Below are positions 25,211 to 33,817 of a DNA stretch of 64,000 bases, piece by piece. The notes beneath the pieces are model-generated. The model was not told the origin of the DNA and ran no database searches. It was given only the letters and a program-made list of their open reading frames with translations. Each line of letters opens with the position of its first letter. The stretch's first letter is position 1. The translations under genes and the position numbers were made by a program. The DNA is from Catellatospora tritici (GTDB lineage Bacteria > Actinomycetota > Actinomycetes > Mycobacteriales > Micromonosporaceae): positions 1-64,000 of the forward strand of contig NZ_JAHRCY010000036.1 of NCBI RefSeq assembly GCF_019083965.1, written 5' to 3'.

Positions 25211-27805
25211 TCAGGGATGGCCGTGCAGGTACACCGGCAGGGTCAGGTTGCCGTTCATGATGAACGTGCCGGGAGGCTTGAGTTCTGCGGTCGCCACGGC
25301 AAGGGACAACTTCGGGAAGCGGGTGAACAGCGCGGGCAACGCGGTCAGCGCCTCGAGGCGGGCCAGCGAGGCGCCGACGCAGAAGTGCGCACCGTAGCCG
25401 AACGACAGATGGTCCTTGTCGGCTCGGGTCAGGTCGAACTCGGCCGCGGTGGCGCCGTAGCGGTCGGGGTCACGGCCGGCCGCGGCCAGGCACATCAGGA
25501 TCGGTGTGCCTTTGGCGATCACGGCGCCGTCTTCGAGCTCGATGTCCTCGACGGCGAACCGCAGCGGCAACTGAGCGATCGGAGCCTCGACCCGCAGCGT
25601 CTCCTCGATGACGTCCTCCCAGCCGACCTGCCCGGATGTGACCAGGGCAAACTGGTCGGGGTGGGTGAGCAGTGCGACGACCGCTTTCGTGATCAGGTTC
25701 ATCACCGTTTCCGAGCCGGCCCCGAGCACGTTGAACAGGGATCCGATGACCTCGGATCCGCTCAGCCGCTCGGCATCCTGAGCCTGGACCAGGCGGCTGG
25801 TCATGTCGTCGGCGGGATGTTCGCGTTTGGCCGCGGCGAGCTCCTGCAGGGCGAGCTGCCAGTGGTGCAGGTTGGCCTCGGCGACCTCGGGCGGCAGGGT
25901 GGTGTCGACGGCGAGTTCCAGGCCGCGCAGCACTTCCGGACGCGCCTGTTCGGGGACGCCGAAGAGTTCGCAGATCATTCGAGCCGGGATCTGCTGGGCG
26001 AAGGCCTTGCGCAGGTCGACGGGTTCAGTTGCCGGGATCTTGGCGAGGTCGTCGAGGATGGCGGTGACGGTCTGCTCGACCAGCGGGCGCTGGGCCTCGA
26101 TCCGACGTGGGCCGAAGTCCGGGGCGATCAGGCCCCGCAGACGACGGTGGTCATCACCGTCGTTGATCGTCATGCTGTCCATTTTGACCCAGCTGATCAG
26201 TGGCCAGTCGTCGCCGATCTCGCCGTTGACGAATGCGGGCCAGTGTTTGCGGGGGTCTTTGGAGACCCGCGGATCGGCGAACAACCGCTTGGCGAGCGAG
26301 AAGCTGTTGATGGACCAGGCGAGCACCTTTCCCGGCAGCTCTACCTGGACTGCCGCGCCGAGTTCACGCAGGCGGGTGGCCTCTGCCATCACATCGCTGC
26401 CAGTGCGGTCGATGGCATACGGGCACTTCTCGGCTTCCACCGACTCCTCCGGCTGGGTTGTTTGCGATTCGGGACGCCCGCTGTGCCACAGCGTCCGTAG
26501 CACGGTGCCGAGCTTGAACAGGGCTTGGGGTGGGTCGATCAGACCGGCTGCCCGCAGGAACGCCTCGGTCAGCGCATCGTCGTGTACGGCGGCGCGCTGG
26601 ACCTTGCCCAGGAACGCCGAAGCGACCCGGATCTTCGGGGTCCGGCGGCCTTCGATCTCCGGATACCTCAGGTCACCGGCGAGGTTGACGTCCCAGGCAG
26701 CCTGGATGTTGGGCGTGATCTCGGCGAAGTACCGGCTCGGATCCGGCTCGCTGCCGTCGGCCACCTGAGACCTCAGCACGAGGGCCTCCAGCGCCGACAG
26801 CGTGTTTCCCTGCGCGTAGACCGGATTCGGGCTCGCCACGCTGTCCCCGATCAGCAGTAGCCCGGCCGGGAAGGCGGTCAGCTTCTCGTAGTGGCGCCAG
26901 AGGGTGTTCGGGAACTTGTAGGTCTGGATGTCGTTGAGCGGCTGCGCGCCACGGATCGCCTGATAGATCTCCGGGACCGGCACTGACCGGGCGTACTCGA
27001 GAAAGCCTGCCGGGTCTGCGGGCGGGTGGTCGCCGGCATGGGCGTTGAGCGACAGCACATACCGTTCGCCACCATCCGGGAGCAGCCGCTCGCGGGCGAG
27101 AACCGCGCCGCGCGGATGCGAGGGGGTCTGCGCGACGATGTAGGCGATGTCGGTCCCCAGCAGGCCGACAGGCAGCCGGTAGTTCCGGGTGGCATAGCCG
27201 AGGCCGATCTTCACCCGGTCCTCGGCGGGCGGCTGGTAGCCCAGCTCCGCGAGCCACAACGGCACGCGCGAACCACGGCCGGTGGCGTCCACCACCAGGT
27301 CGGCGGTCAGCACCTCGGAGACTTCGCCGACCTGGTGGAACACCCGGGCGCCGGTGACCCGGCGCCGGTCCGGGGTGGTCACCAGGCCGACGATGTCGCA
27401 GTGCTCCAGCAGTCTCACATTGGGTAGGGCGCCCACTCGCCCGCGTACCCGGTCTTCCAGCACCGTCCTGGGCGTGGCCAGGCAGGTCAGCCCGATGGGC
27501 GTCTGCCGAAGGCGCCGACCGTTGATGACCCAGCGCAGATCGGATCCGACATCACCGACGGGCACCCCGTCGGCGGCGAACTCGTCGGTGATGCCGGGGA
27601 ACAGTTCCTCGATGGCCTGCTGACCGCGGGCGAGCAGCGCGTGCGCGTGGAAGGACTGTGGCGTGGCCCGCCGCGGACCGGTCGTCCCGACGAGCGTGTC
27701 CCGGTCCACGATGAGCACTTCACGATAGGCGCCGGCGAGTGCCTGGGCCGCGAACAGCCCAGCGATACTCCCCCCGAGTATCAACGCGCGGCCACCGGCG
27801 CTCAC
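25211..27805 (-). CDS. FAD-dependent monooxygenase fused to cytochrome P450
   Basis: An 864-aa two-enzyme protein. Residues 1 to about 440 form a FAD-binding monooxygenase: Rossmann LILGGSIAGLFAAQ, VVDATGRGSR, and the FAD/GD motif LLLIGDSVASPNPVY. Residues from about 465 to 864 form a complete bacterial P450: I-helix LGAGSETVMN, K-helix EETLR, haem ligand Cys809 in FGYGAHFCVGASLARLE. The two parts are of normal length and the frame is continuous. GTG 27805 overlaps the stop of the SnoaL-like gene (GTGA), so the genes are translationally coupled. The substrate is unknown; the pair could perform two successive oxidations of a polyketide, terpene or aromatic scaffold. Confidence 0.93.
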   Translation of the reverse strand: MSAGGRALILGGSIAGLFAAQALAGAYREVLIVDRDTLVGTTGPRRATPQSFHAHALLARGQQAIEELFPGITDEFAADGVPVGDVGSDLRWVINGRRLRQTPIGLTCLATPRTVLEDRVRGRVGALPNVRLLEHCDIVGLVTTPDRRRVTGARVFHQVGEVSEVLTADLVVDATGRGSRVPLWLAELGYQPPAEDRVKIGLGYATRNYRLPVGLLGTDIAYIVAQTPSHPRGAVLARERLLPDGGERYVLSLNAHAGDHPPADPAGFLEYARSVPVPEIYQAIRGAQPLNDIQTYKFPNTLWRHYEKLTAFPAGLLLIGDSVASPNPVYAQGNTLSALEALVLRSQVADGSEPDPSRYFAEITPNIQAAWDVNLAGDLRYPEIEGRRTPKIRVASAFLGKVQRAAVHDDALTEAFLRAAGLIDPPQALFKLGTVLRTLWHSGRPESQTTQPEESVEAEKCPYAIDRTGSDVMAEATRLRELGAAVQVELPGKVLAWSINSFSLAKRLFADPRVSKDPRKHWPAFVNGEIGDDWPLISWVKMDSMTINDGDDHRRLRGLIAPDFGPRRIEAQRPLVEQTVTAILDDLAKIPATEPVDLRKAFAQQIPARMICELFGVPEQARPEVLRGLELAVDTTLPPEVAEANLHHWQLALQELAAAKREHPADDMTSRLVQAQDAERLSGSEVIGSLFNVLGAGSETVMNLITKAVVALLTHPDQFALVTSGQVGWEDVIEETLRVEAPIAQLPLRFAVEDIELEDGAVIAKGTPILMCLAAAGRDPDRYGATAAEFDLTRADKDHLSFGYGAHFCVGASLARLEALTALPALFTRFPKLSLAVATAELKPPGTFIMNGNLTLPVYLHGHP

Positions 27806-28254
27806 GACAGGTGCGTTTCGGGCAGCTCGATGGTGGCGTACACGGGGGTGTTGGCGTACGCGGTGATGATCCATTCGTCGTCCGGATTGTCCTTGATGAA
27901 CACCCACATGCCGCGGATGGCGAAGTGGACCGGCACTTCGGTGTCACCGGGCATGTACGCACCGCCGTGCGAGACGACCAGCAGGACGTCGTCCCTGATG
28001 TACCGGTACTCCAGCGGGTGGCCAAGCACGTGCGTGCCCTTCCACTTCCCCGCGAACGCCGCGGCCATCCAGTCCGTGATTGCGGGTCGTCCCTTGAGGA
28101 TCGCCCCGGGCAGCACGACCGACGCGTCATCGGCGTAGACCTCGCACAGCGGCTCGGCCTCGTTGGCGTTCCACGATTCGGTGATCTTCTGAATGAACTT
28201 GAGAACGGACGCCTTGTCCTCGGCAGACACGGGTCTGGAGTCGATGATCGTCAT
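27802..28254 (-). CDS. SnoaL-like/NTF2-fold protein (SgcJ/EcaC type)
   Basis: A 150-aa protein of the NTF2-like superfamily, in the group annotated as SgcJ/EcaC-type: KFIQKITESWNANEAE near the N-terminus, PLCEVYADDASVVLPG, and the DEWIITAYANTPVY C-terminal strand. Members are cyclases, hydrolases or chaperone-like subunits in polyketide tailoring and other pathways. ATG 28254 follows AAGGGA; a longer frame to 28320 adds a basic, unlikely N-terminus. It heads the operon with the FAD-P450 fusion and may bind or cyclise the same substrate. Confidence 0.85.
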   Translation of the reverse strand: MTIIDSRPVSAEDKASVLKFIQKITESWNANEAEPLCEVYADDASVVLPGAILKGRPAITDWMAAAFAGKWKGTHVLGHPLEYRYIRDDVLLVVSHGGAYMPGDTEVPVHFAIRGMWVFIKDNPDDEWIITAYANTPVYATIELPETHLS

Positions 28255-28496
28255 GACGAAGTCCCTTCGCCGCTCTTTACCCTCACCACCCATCGTGTGC
28301 CGGGCCAGGGCACGTGGCATCTCCCGCCGTGCGAAGTCGACCGATCGCCATCACCGAGATCGAGTCCCCGTCCAGGTCGAGGTCGTGCCTGGTCCCGCAC
28401 GACAGCGCACACGTGAAGATGCACGGCGGACCCGGCCCGGCGGCACAATGCGGTGGGTGGCAGCCACGCCCGGTGGACACTTCGAGAGGGGCAGCG

Positions 28497-29321
28497 ATGC
28501 GGAGCAGTTCAGGGCGGTTCGACCTCGACGGCAAAACCGCACTGGTGACCGGTGCTTCCAGGGGAATCGGGCGGGCGATCGCACTCGGCCTGGCCGAGGC
28601 CGGAGCGGATGTCGCCATCCTCGCCCGCAGCACCGCGGCCCTCGCCGAGGTCGCCAAGGAGATCGAGGCGATGGGTCGGCGCGCGGTCGCCTACACCTGC
28701 GACATCGACGATTCCGAGCAGACTTACCAGACGGTGGCGGCGGCGATCACCGAGCTCGGCCAACTCGATGTCGTGGTCAACAACGCGGGCGGATTCGAGC
28801 ATGTCGGACCGTTCCTGGCGATGACCGCCGACGACTGGACCAAGATCCTGCGGACCAACCTCGAATCGGTGGTGCACGTGTGCCGTGCGGTGGGCGGGCA
28901 CATGACCGGGCGGGGCACCGGCTCAGTGATCAACGTCGCCTCGGTCGGAGGCTACAACGGGGTACCCATGCTGTCGCCGTATGCGGTGGCCAAAGCGGGG
29001 GTCATCTCACTGACCCGGACGCTCGCCATCGAGTGGGGTGCCGCCGGGGTACGGGTGAACGCGATCGCGCCCGGCTGGACCAGGACCCAGCTCACCAGTA
29101 GTTTCGCCGGCAATCCCGGCCTGTCCGACGGGCTGATCCAGGCCGTGCCGCTGGCCGTGTGGGGCGAGCCGGACGACCTGGCCGGCGCGGCGGTCTACCT
29201 GGCCAGTGACGCTGCCCGGATGGTCACCGGGACCTCGCTGACCGTCGACGGTGGGGTGACCGCGTACAACACCGGCCCGGCCATGCTCGATCTGCTCCAG
29301 GCGGGGCGTATTCCGGTCTGA
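28497..29321 (+). CDS. Short-chain dehydrogenase/reductase
   Basis: A 274-aa classical SDR. Cofactor motif TGASRGIG, NNAG motif at VVNNAGG, catalytic Ser in INVASVGG and Tyr-x-x-x-Lys in SPYAVAKAG. The C-terminus has the usual SDxAxxVTGxxxxVDGG pattern (SDAARMVTGTSLTVDGG). ATG 28497 is preceded by GAGAGGGG; a longer frame to 28314 lacks SDR similarity. It is divergent from the SnoaL/FAD-P450 operon across a 242-base promoter region and probably acts in the same pathway on a keto or hydroxy group. Confidence 0.92.
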   Translation: MRSSSGRFDLDGKTALVTGASRGIGRAIALGLAEAGADVAILARSTAALAEVAKEIEAMGRRAVAYTCDIDDSEQTYQTVAAAITELGQLDVVVNNAGGFEHVGPFLAMTADDWTKILRTNLESVVHVCRAVGGHMTGRGTGSVINVASVGGYNGVPMLSPYAVAKAGVISLTRTLAIEWGAAGVRVNAIAPGWTRTQLTSSFAGNPGLSDGLIQAVPLAVWGEPDDLAGAAVYLASDAARMVTGTSLTVDGGVTAYNTGPAMLDLLQAGRIPV

Positions 29322-29334
29322 CGGACCAGCTCTT

Positions 29335-30672
29335 TCAGGTCGAGTGGGCCGCTGTCTCGGGGCGGGCGGGGTGCGGGGCCGTGATGAAGGCGTCGGTGAG
29401 TTGCTGGGCCAGCCAGGCGACCGGGGGCAGGAGCAGGAGCCAGCCGAGGTACGCCCAGCCGAGATGGGTGTGTTCCAGCGCCCGTGCGATCGCTGCCGCG
29501 CCGCGCGCGTGGTGTCCGTCGGGGCCGGTATAGCGGGCGCGCCACAGCACTTGCGGGTGGTCGGCGGCGGCCGCCACGACCAGGTGTGCCGGGTGTCGGT
29601 GCAGTAGCCATCGGGTGACGGCGGCGCAGGGGCCGCAGTCGCGGTCGAGCCATACCGTGGCGGCGGGCTGGGGCAGTGGACGCAGCCGGGGCACCCAGTC
29701 GCGCACTTGCGTACGGTAGGCGCGCCAGGCATGCCCGAACCGGCCGTCCAGATCTGCCCGCTCATGCGGGGCGGCCAGTGCCACGCTGAACGCGACCGCG
29801 GCCACGGCGGCGACGGCCAGGGTCGCGCTGGCCGCGCCCACCGCCAGCACCACCAGCAGCAGCGACGCGCTGAGCTGCATGGGGTTGGCCAGGTAGGCGT
29901 ACGGTCCGGTGATGACCAGCCGCTTCGGCGGATCCCACGGGTACGGCGTGCCGTGGCCGCGTACGGCGAACTCCCGCATCGCCGCCAGGGCGGGCACCGA
30001 CACCAGCGCCGCGAGCTGCGCCAGCAGCGGCAGGACCCCGGACGGCAGCCGCCACAGGTGGCCCCAGGACCCATCGCCGTAGGTGAACGCCGTGGTGGGG
30101 ATGAGCCACAGCACAGTGCCGGCGAAGGTCGTCAGTTGCAGCAGTGCGCGGGGGTAGAGCCGCAGGTCGCGGGCGGTCCAGCGGCCGAGCAGCTGCGCGG
30201 GCAGCGCCACCGCCACGATCCCGGCCAGCTCGCCGAGCCACCAGTGCGGGCCCAGTTCGACCAACGGGTCGAGCCGGGGCATGGCCAGCAGATCCAGCCA
30301 CAGCAGGAGCAGCAGCGCCACCGGCGTACGCAGCACCCGGTGTGCCAGCACCGGCACCGGACCCCACAGCACCGCCCAGCCCAGCCACAGGTCGACCGGC
30401 AGGCCGCGCCACGCCGCGTCCACCGGCGCGTACGACCACCAGCCCAGCCCCTGGGCCACGGCGTCGAGCGCGGCGATGCCGGTGGCCGCCGCGACGAAGG
30501 ACAGCAGCCCGGCGCCGTGGAGCCGGCGCCGCCGCGCCGGGTCCGGCATCGGGGCGCCGGGACGCAGCGCGGCGAGTGCGGCGGACCCCGGCAGTGCCGC
30601 CGCGGCCAAGGCCGCCAGCGGCAGCATCAGGCACGCGTAACGGGCGACGGTGAGCCCGACGGTGGGGGTCAT
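29335..30672 (-). CDS. ICMT-like membrane methyltransferase fused to a DCC (DUF393) domain
   Basis: A 445-aa protein. The first 300 residues hold seven or so membrane helices and end with an isoprenylcysteine/phospholipid-methyltransferase-like region (ITGPYAYLANPMQLSASLLL). The C-terminal 100 residues form a thiol-disulfide oxidoreductase-like DCC domain with the WLDRDCGPCAAVTRWLL motif, and a last hydrophobic helix. ATG 30672 overlaps the stop of the upstream gene (ATGA), so translation is coupled. The partner and substrate are unknown; a membrane-associated, redox-linked methylation is suggested only by domain content. Confidence 0.75.
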   Translation of the reverse strand: MTPTVGLTVARYACLMLPLAALAAAALPGSAALAALRPGAPMPDPARRRRLHGAGLLSFVAAATGIAALDAVAQGLGWWSYAPVDAAWRGLPVDLWLGWAVLWGPVPVLAHRVLRTPVALLLLLWLDLLAMPRLDPLVELGPHWWLGELAGIVAVALPAQLLGRWTARDLRLYPRALLQLTTFAGTVLWLIPTTAFTYGDGSWGHLWRLPSGVLPLLAQLAALVSVPALAAMREFAVRGHGTPYPWDPPKRLVITGPYAYLANPMQLSASLLLVVLAVGAASATLAVAAVAAVAFSVALAAPHERADLDGRFGHAWRAYRTQVRDWVPRLRPLPQPAATVWLDRDCGPCAAVTRWLLHRHPAHLVVAAAADHPQVLWRARYTGPDGHHARGAAAIARALEHTHLGWAYLGWLLLLPPVAWLAQQLTDAFITAPHPARPETAAHST

Positions 30673-31670
30673 CGCAGGTTGAGCATGTCGAGCAGGTGCT
30701 CGCCGCCGGAGTGCATGAGCGTCTCCTGAAGCGGGCCGAAGTACCAGAACGGGTCGAGCCGGCGCTCGTACGCGATGTCGAGGGTGACCTCGGTGTGCCC
30801 GGCGTCGACGGCGCGCCAGGTCACCGCGGCGTGGCGCCAGTGGAACCAGCGCGCGTTGATGGTGGTGTCCTCGACGAATCCGAACCCGACCCGCTGCGCG
30901 GAGCGTTCGGTGACCTCGGTGACGATGTGGCCGCCGGGGCCGTGCGCCGAGCCGTGGTAGGCGAACATCCAGCGGTCGCCCAGGTCGAGCCCGTCGCCCT
31001 CGACCTGCAACGGGGTGGGCATGCTCAACATCCGCAGCGTGACCGAGCGCAGCGCGGTGGGCTGGGGCCCTTCGGCGAGCCGCGCGGTGACCTGGTCGAC
31101 CGTGAGCGGCAGCACCCGTACCACGGTGGTGGCCTGTTCCGGGTTGATCCGGGCCTCGGGTGCCAGGCCCTCGCCGCCGCTGATCAGCAGCAGGGGCAGC
31201 AGCAGGGCGTAGCGGCGGTTGCCGCGCCGGATCGCCTGGACGATCGCGGTGACGCCGAGTGCGACGGCGTAGACCAGCGGCGCGGCCAGCACCACGCAGA
31301 TGAAGCCCTCGTGCAGGAAGACCGCGGTGAGCAGGAGCGCGATGGTGACAACCTTGGTGACGCGGCCGTAGACGTTGCGCACCGAGGTGAGCGTCAGCGC
31401 GACGGCGAGCAGGGTGGGCAGGCCGACGAAGACCATGGCGCTGTCGGTGCGCCCGTCCAGGACGGTGACGGCGAAAGCTATCGCGCCGAGGATCGCCACC
31501 GCGATGGCGACCACGAGCCTGGCGCGCAGGGACGCCCGCGGGTCGGGCCGGTCGCCGGGCGCGGGCACCTGCCACTGCTGCGGCTGCTGCCAGAACTGCT
31601 GCAGCAGCTGCTCGGCGTTGGGCTGCGACTGGTCCGAGTGGGGTGGTTCCGGCTGGTCGGAGGGGTGCAC
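30669..31670 (-). CDS. Membrane protein with Gln-rich N-terminus and SRPBCC-like C-terminal domain
   Basis: A 333-aa protein. A hydrophilic Gln/Pro-rich head (EQLLQQFWQQPQQWQVP) precedes four or so membrane helices (residues 50-160), then a soluble domain of about 160 residues reminiscent of polyketide-cyclase/START-like folds (TEVTLDIAYERRLDPFWYF). GTG 31670 follows AAGGAG. It is the first gene of a two-gene operon whose leader carries palindromic operators. I cannot assign a reaction. Confidence 0.75.
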   Translation of the reverse strand: MHPSDQPEPPHSDQSQPNAEQLLQQFWQQPQQWQVPAPGDRPDPRASLRARLVVAIAVAILGAIAFAVTVLDGRTDSAMVFVGLPTLLAVALTLTSVRNVYGRVTKVVTIALLLTAVFLHEGFICVVLAAPLVYAVALGVTAIVQAIRRGNRRYALLLPLLLISGGEGLAPEARINPEQATTVVRVLPLTVDQVTARLAEGPQPTALRSVTLRMLSMPTPLQVEGDGLDLGDRWMFAYHGSAHGPGGHIVTEVTERSAQRVGFGFVEDTTINARWFHWRHAAVTWRAVDAGHTEVTLDIAYERRLDPFWYFGPLQETLMHSGGEHLLDMLNLR

Positions 31671-31679
31671 GGCATCTCC

Positions 31680-31740
31680 TTAAGCGATCGCTCAAAACAC
31701 TGTCACGCGTGACGGTAACGATGTTTGAGCGATTGCTCAA
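31680..31740 (-). promoter_or_regulatory. Twin palindromic TetR-type operators plus a third palindrome
   Basis: Two nearly identical 16-bp palindromes, TTAAGCGATCGCTCAA (31680-31695) and TTGAGCGATTGCTCAA (31725-31740), are spaced 45 bases centre to centre; between them lies a perfect 12-bp palindrome GTCACGCGTGAC (31702-31713). The first is 9 bases from the GTG start of the - strand operon and overlaps its ribosome-binding region. The shape is typical of TetR-family operators and predicts repression of the membrane-protein operon. No TetR gene is seen beside it. Confidence 0.75.
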
Positions 31741-31798
31741 GGAAGTTGTGGCGCTGGTCGCACCGGACCGGACCCTGAGGCCACCGCGGTCTTGTGGG

Positions 31799-33559
31799 TC
31801 AGTGGCCGATGGCCTCATCTACCCGCGTTTGTGCCGGAATCCGCGCCTGCTCAACCCGCACGACCTGCAAACCCGCGTCGGCGAGCAGGTCGGGGATGCA
31901 GCGGACGGCATCGCGGTCCTTTTCCCGTTCCACCTCGGCGAGCTCCTCCCAGGACACCAGGAGGTTGTGGTGTTTGAGCGCATCGTTTCGTTCGGCGGCG
32001 TAGGTCCAATCGGCAGCCCGCTTCTCCTCGTTCCAGCGCTCCTTTTCCACCTTGGCAAGGTACTCGACCTCATCCTTGTGGAACCGGAACTCCACCCCGG
32101 CGTCGCGGGGACCGACCGTGCAGCCGATGAGGTCGAGCTTCTCGCCGATCTGGGCGGCCTGTTCCCGGTTGCTGTCGCGCAGATACTCCGGCAGCATCTC
32201 CCACGACGTCATCGCGGGTTTGTCGCCCATCGCGACACCGCGGGCGAGCTGGTTGCGCAGGTAGTTTTCATGCACGGCCCGCCCCAGGCGTTCGAGCAGG
32301 TCGCTGTGGATGGCCGGATGTGCCTGGACGAGCTCGCTGACCACGACCAGTCGCAGCCGGTGTTTGATGTCGTCGAGCATGGCGGGCTTCGAACCGCCGC
32401 CGAAGTAGCCGGTGATGGTGGACATACTGTCCACCCGCACGACGAGGGACGCAGGCCCGCCAGCCCATAGGCGCACCGCGGTGAGTGCCGTTCGCACGGC
32501 CGCCTGGTCGTCCTGGTCGCAGAGGTAGACGCGGTGGGGCGGGTCCTGGGTTCCGGAAGGCACCGCGTACGGCAGGCCTCGCGTTTCCGGGCTGAGCTCG
32601 CAGCTTTCGGCCACCACCTTCCAGCCGCGGAGTTCCTCGGCGATGCGGTCAGCGTCCGGACCGACCAGGGTCACGCGAGCCTGGACGGGATTGTCCCGGG
32701 TGAACCGCCAGCGTCTGGCAAATTCGACGACCAGCGCCTGCCCGAATGCGCCGAGACCGGCCACGACGATGTGCGGTGCGGTCGTCGGGCCGAAGTCGAA
32801 CGGGTCATCGCGGACGAGCACCCATGCGGCCAGTTCGTCAGCGTTGAAGAAGTTGAGGTTCTGCCCGTCCGCCGTGGGCATGCCCAGCCGCCGGGCCTGG
32901 AGCGCGAGCGCGAGCGCAGGGTCGCTGATGTGCGCGTGTACGGCGAGCGTGGGGCGGCGGCGGCGAGCCAGGAAGGCCAGCGGTGTCCTGCGCCTGCGCG
33001 GGACCTGGCAGGCGGCCAGCGCGGCGAGCACGTTGACACCGGGGTCGTGACGGTCGTCGGCGCAGGCGTACACCTTGGCGGCGCCACCGACACCGGCGTC
33101 ACGCAGGTCCGTCGGATCGGCGGCGTCGATCTGGGCGACCCGCCGCCCAGCCGCCCGCAGGTTCTCCGCGATGGCATCGGCCAGCGCGGTGGTCCCGATG
33201 ACGACGACGTGTCCGCGCCGACGTCGCTGCCGCCATCTGCGCCACTCGGTGGCGAACAATGCCCTGGCCGCCTCGAACAGGGCGTAGACCGTCGCCAACG
33301 GCGCGAGGAAGCGCGCGAACTGCAGCTGCAAGGGAAGCCATTTGGCCTCGCCCAGCGGGTCCGAGTCGAGCGCGAACAGTTGCAGGTTGTAGTAGATCAG
33401 GTCGAGCCAGCCTCGGCCCATCTCCGGCCGCTTCGGGCTCATGGACAGCACGTACATGCCCCAGTGGCCAAGGCCCAGCGCGGCCACGATGACGAGGAAG
33501 AATCCGACGCGAGCGAGAGTCAGGATGCGGGTGTTACGTCCCGTCGCCACTGATGCCAT
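31799..33559 (-). CDS. TrkA-like double Rossmann membrane protein with C-terminal RyR domain
   Basis: A 586-aa protein. Two membrane helices (about residues 14-36 and 80-98), then two TrkA-type NAD(P)-binding Rossmann domains (VVVIGTTALADAIAENL and HIVVAGLGAFGQALVVEF), then a RyR domain (residues about 470-575: HENYLRNQLARGVAMGDKP, REQAAQIGEKLDLIG, RWNEEKRAADWTY, EVEREKDRDAVRCIPDLL). RyR domains of bacterial proteins are proposed to bind nucleotide-type ligands; TrkA domains gate ion transport in response to NAD(H). ATG 33559 follows GGGAGAGG; a longer frame to 33787 adds an unlikely Arg-rich head. It may be a membrane effector that senses a nucleotide signal made by the neighbouring TIR proteins; that is inference. 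Confidence 0.88.
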   Translation of the reverse strand: MASVATGRNTRILTLARVGFFLVIVAALGLGHWGMYVLSMSPKRPEMGRGWLDLIYYNLQLFALDSDPLGEAKWLPLQLQFARFLAPLATVYALFEAARALFATEWRRWRQRRRRGHVVVIGTTALADAIAENLRAAGRRVAQIDAADPTDLRDAGVGGAAKVYACADDRHDPGVNVLAALAACQVPRRRRTPLAFLARRRRPTLAVHAHISDPALALALQARRLGMPTADGQNLNFFNADELAAWVLVRDDPFDFGPTTAPHIVVAGLGAFGQALVVEFARRWRFTRDNPVQARVTLVGPDADRIAEELRGWKVVAESCELSPETRGLPYAVPSGTQDPPHRVYLCDQDDQAAVRTALTAVRLWAGGPASLVVRVDSMSTITGYFGGGSKPAMLDDIKHRLRLVVVSELVQAHPAIHSDLLERLGRAVHENYLRNQLARGVAMGDKPAMTSWEMLPEYLRDSNREQAAQIGEKLDLIGCTVGPRDAGVEFRFHKDEVEYLAKVEKERWNEEKRAADWTYAAERNDALKHHNLLVSWEELAEVEREKDRDAVRCIPDLLADAGLQVVRVEQARIPAQTRVDEAIGH

Positions 33560-33817
33560 GACCGCCTCTCCCGCTGGACCGACCTTGGCCCTCTCCGAAG
33601 CGTGCCCGATGCGCAGCCGCGGCGGCATCGGATGGTAGGTGGATTGTGAACGCCCGTGGTGTCGATCACGGGGCTGTTCCACTCGCCGGCGTGGTCGGCC
33701 ACCGTGAAGATCGCCCATCCCGGCTACGTGTGGGTCCTGTCCGACACGACCCGGTGTCACAGCGAAGTAGACGAATACAGCGCGCATCGGTGCCCGCTGT
33801 TCGCCGCGACCCGGCCG

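Noticed and set aside
30673..31818. Long - strand frame continuous with the ICMT-DCC gene up to 31818
   Set aside because: The upstream half is a shadow of the overlapping membrane-protein gene; Arg/Ala/Pro-rich composition and the ATGA-coupled start at 30672 show the real gene begins there.
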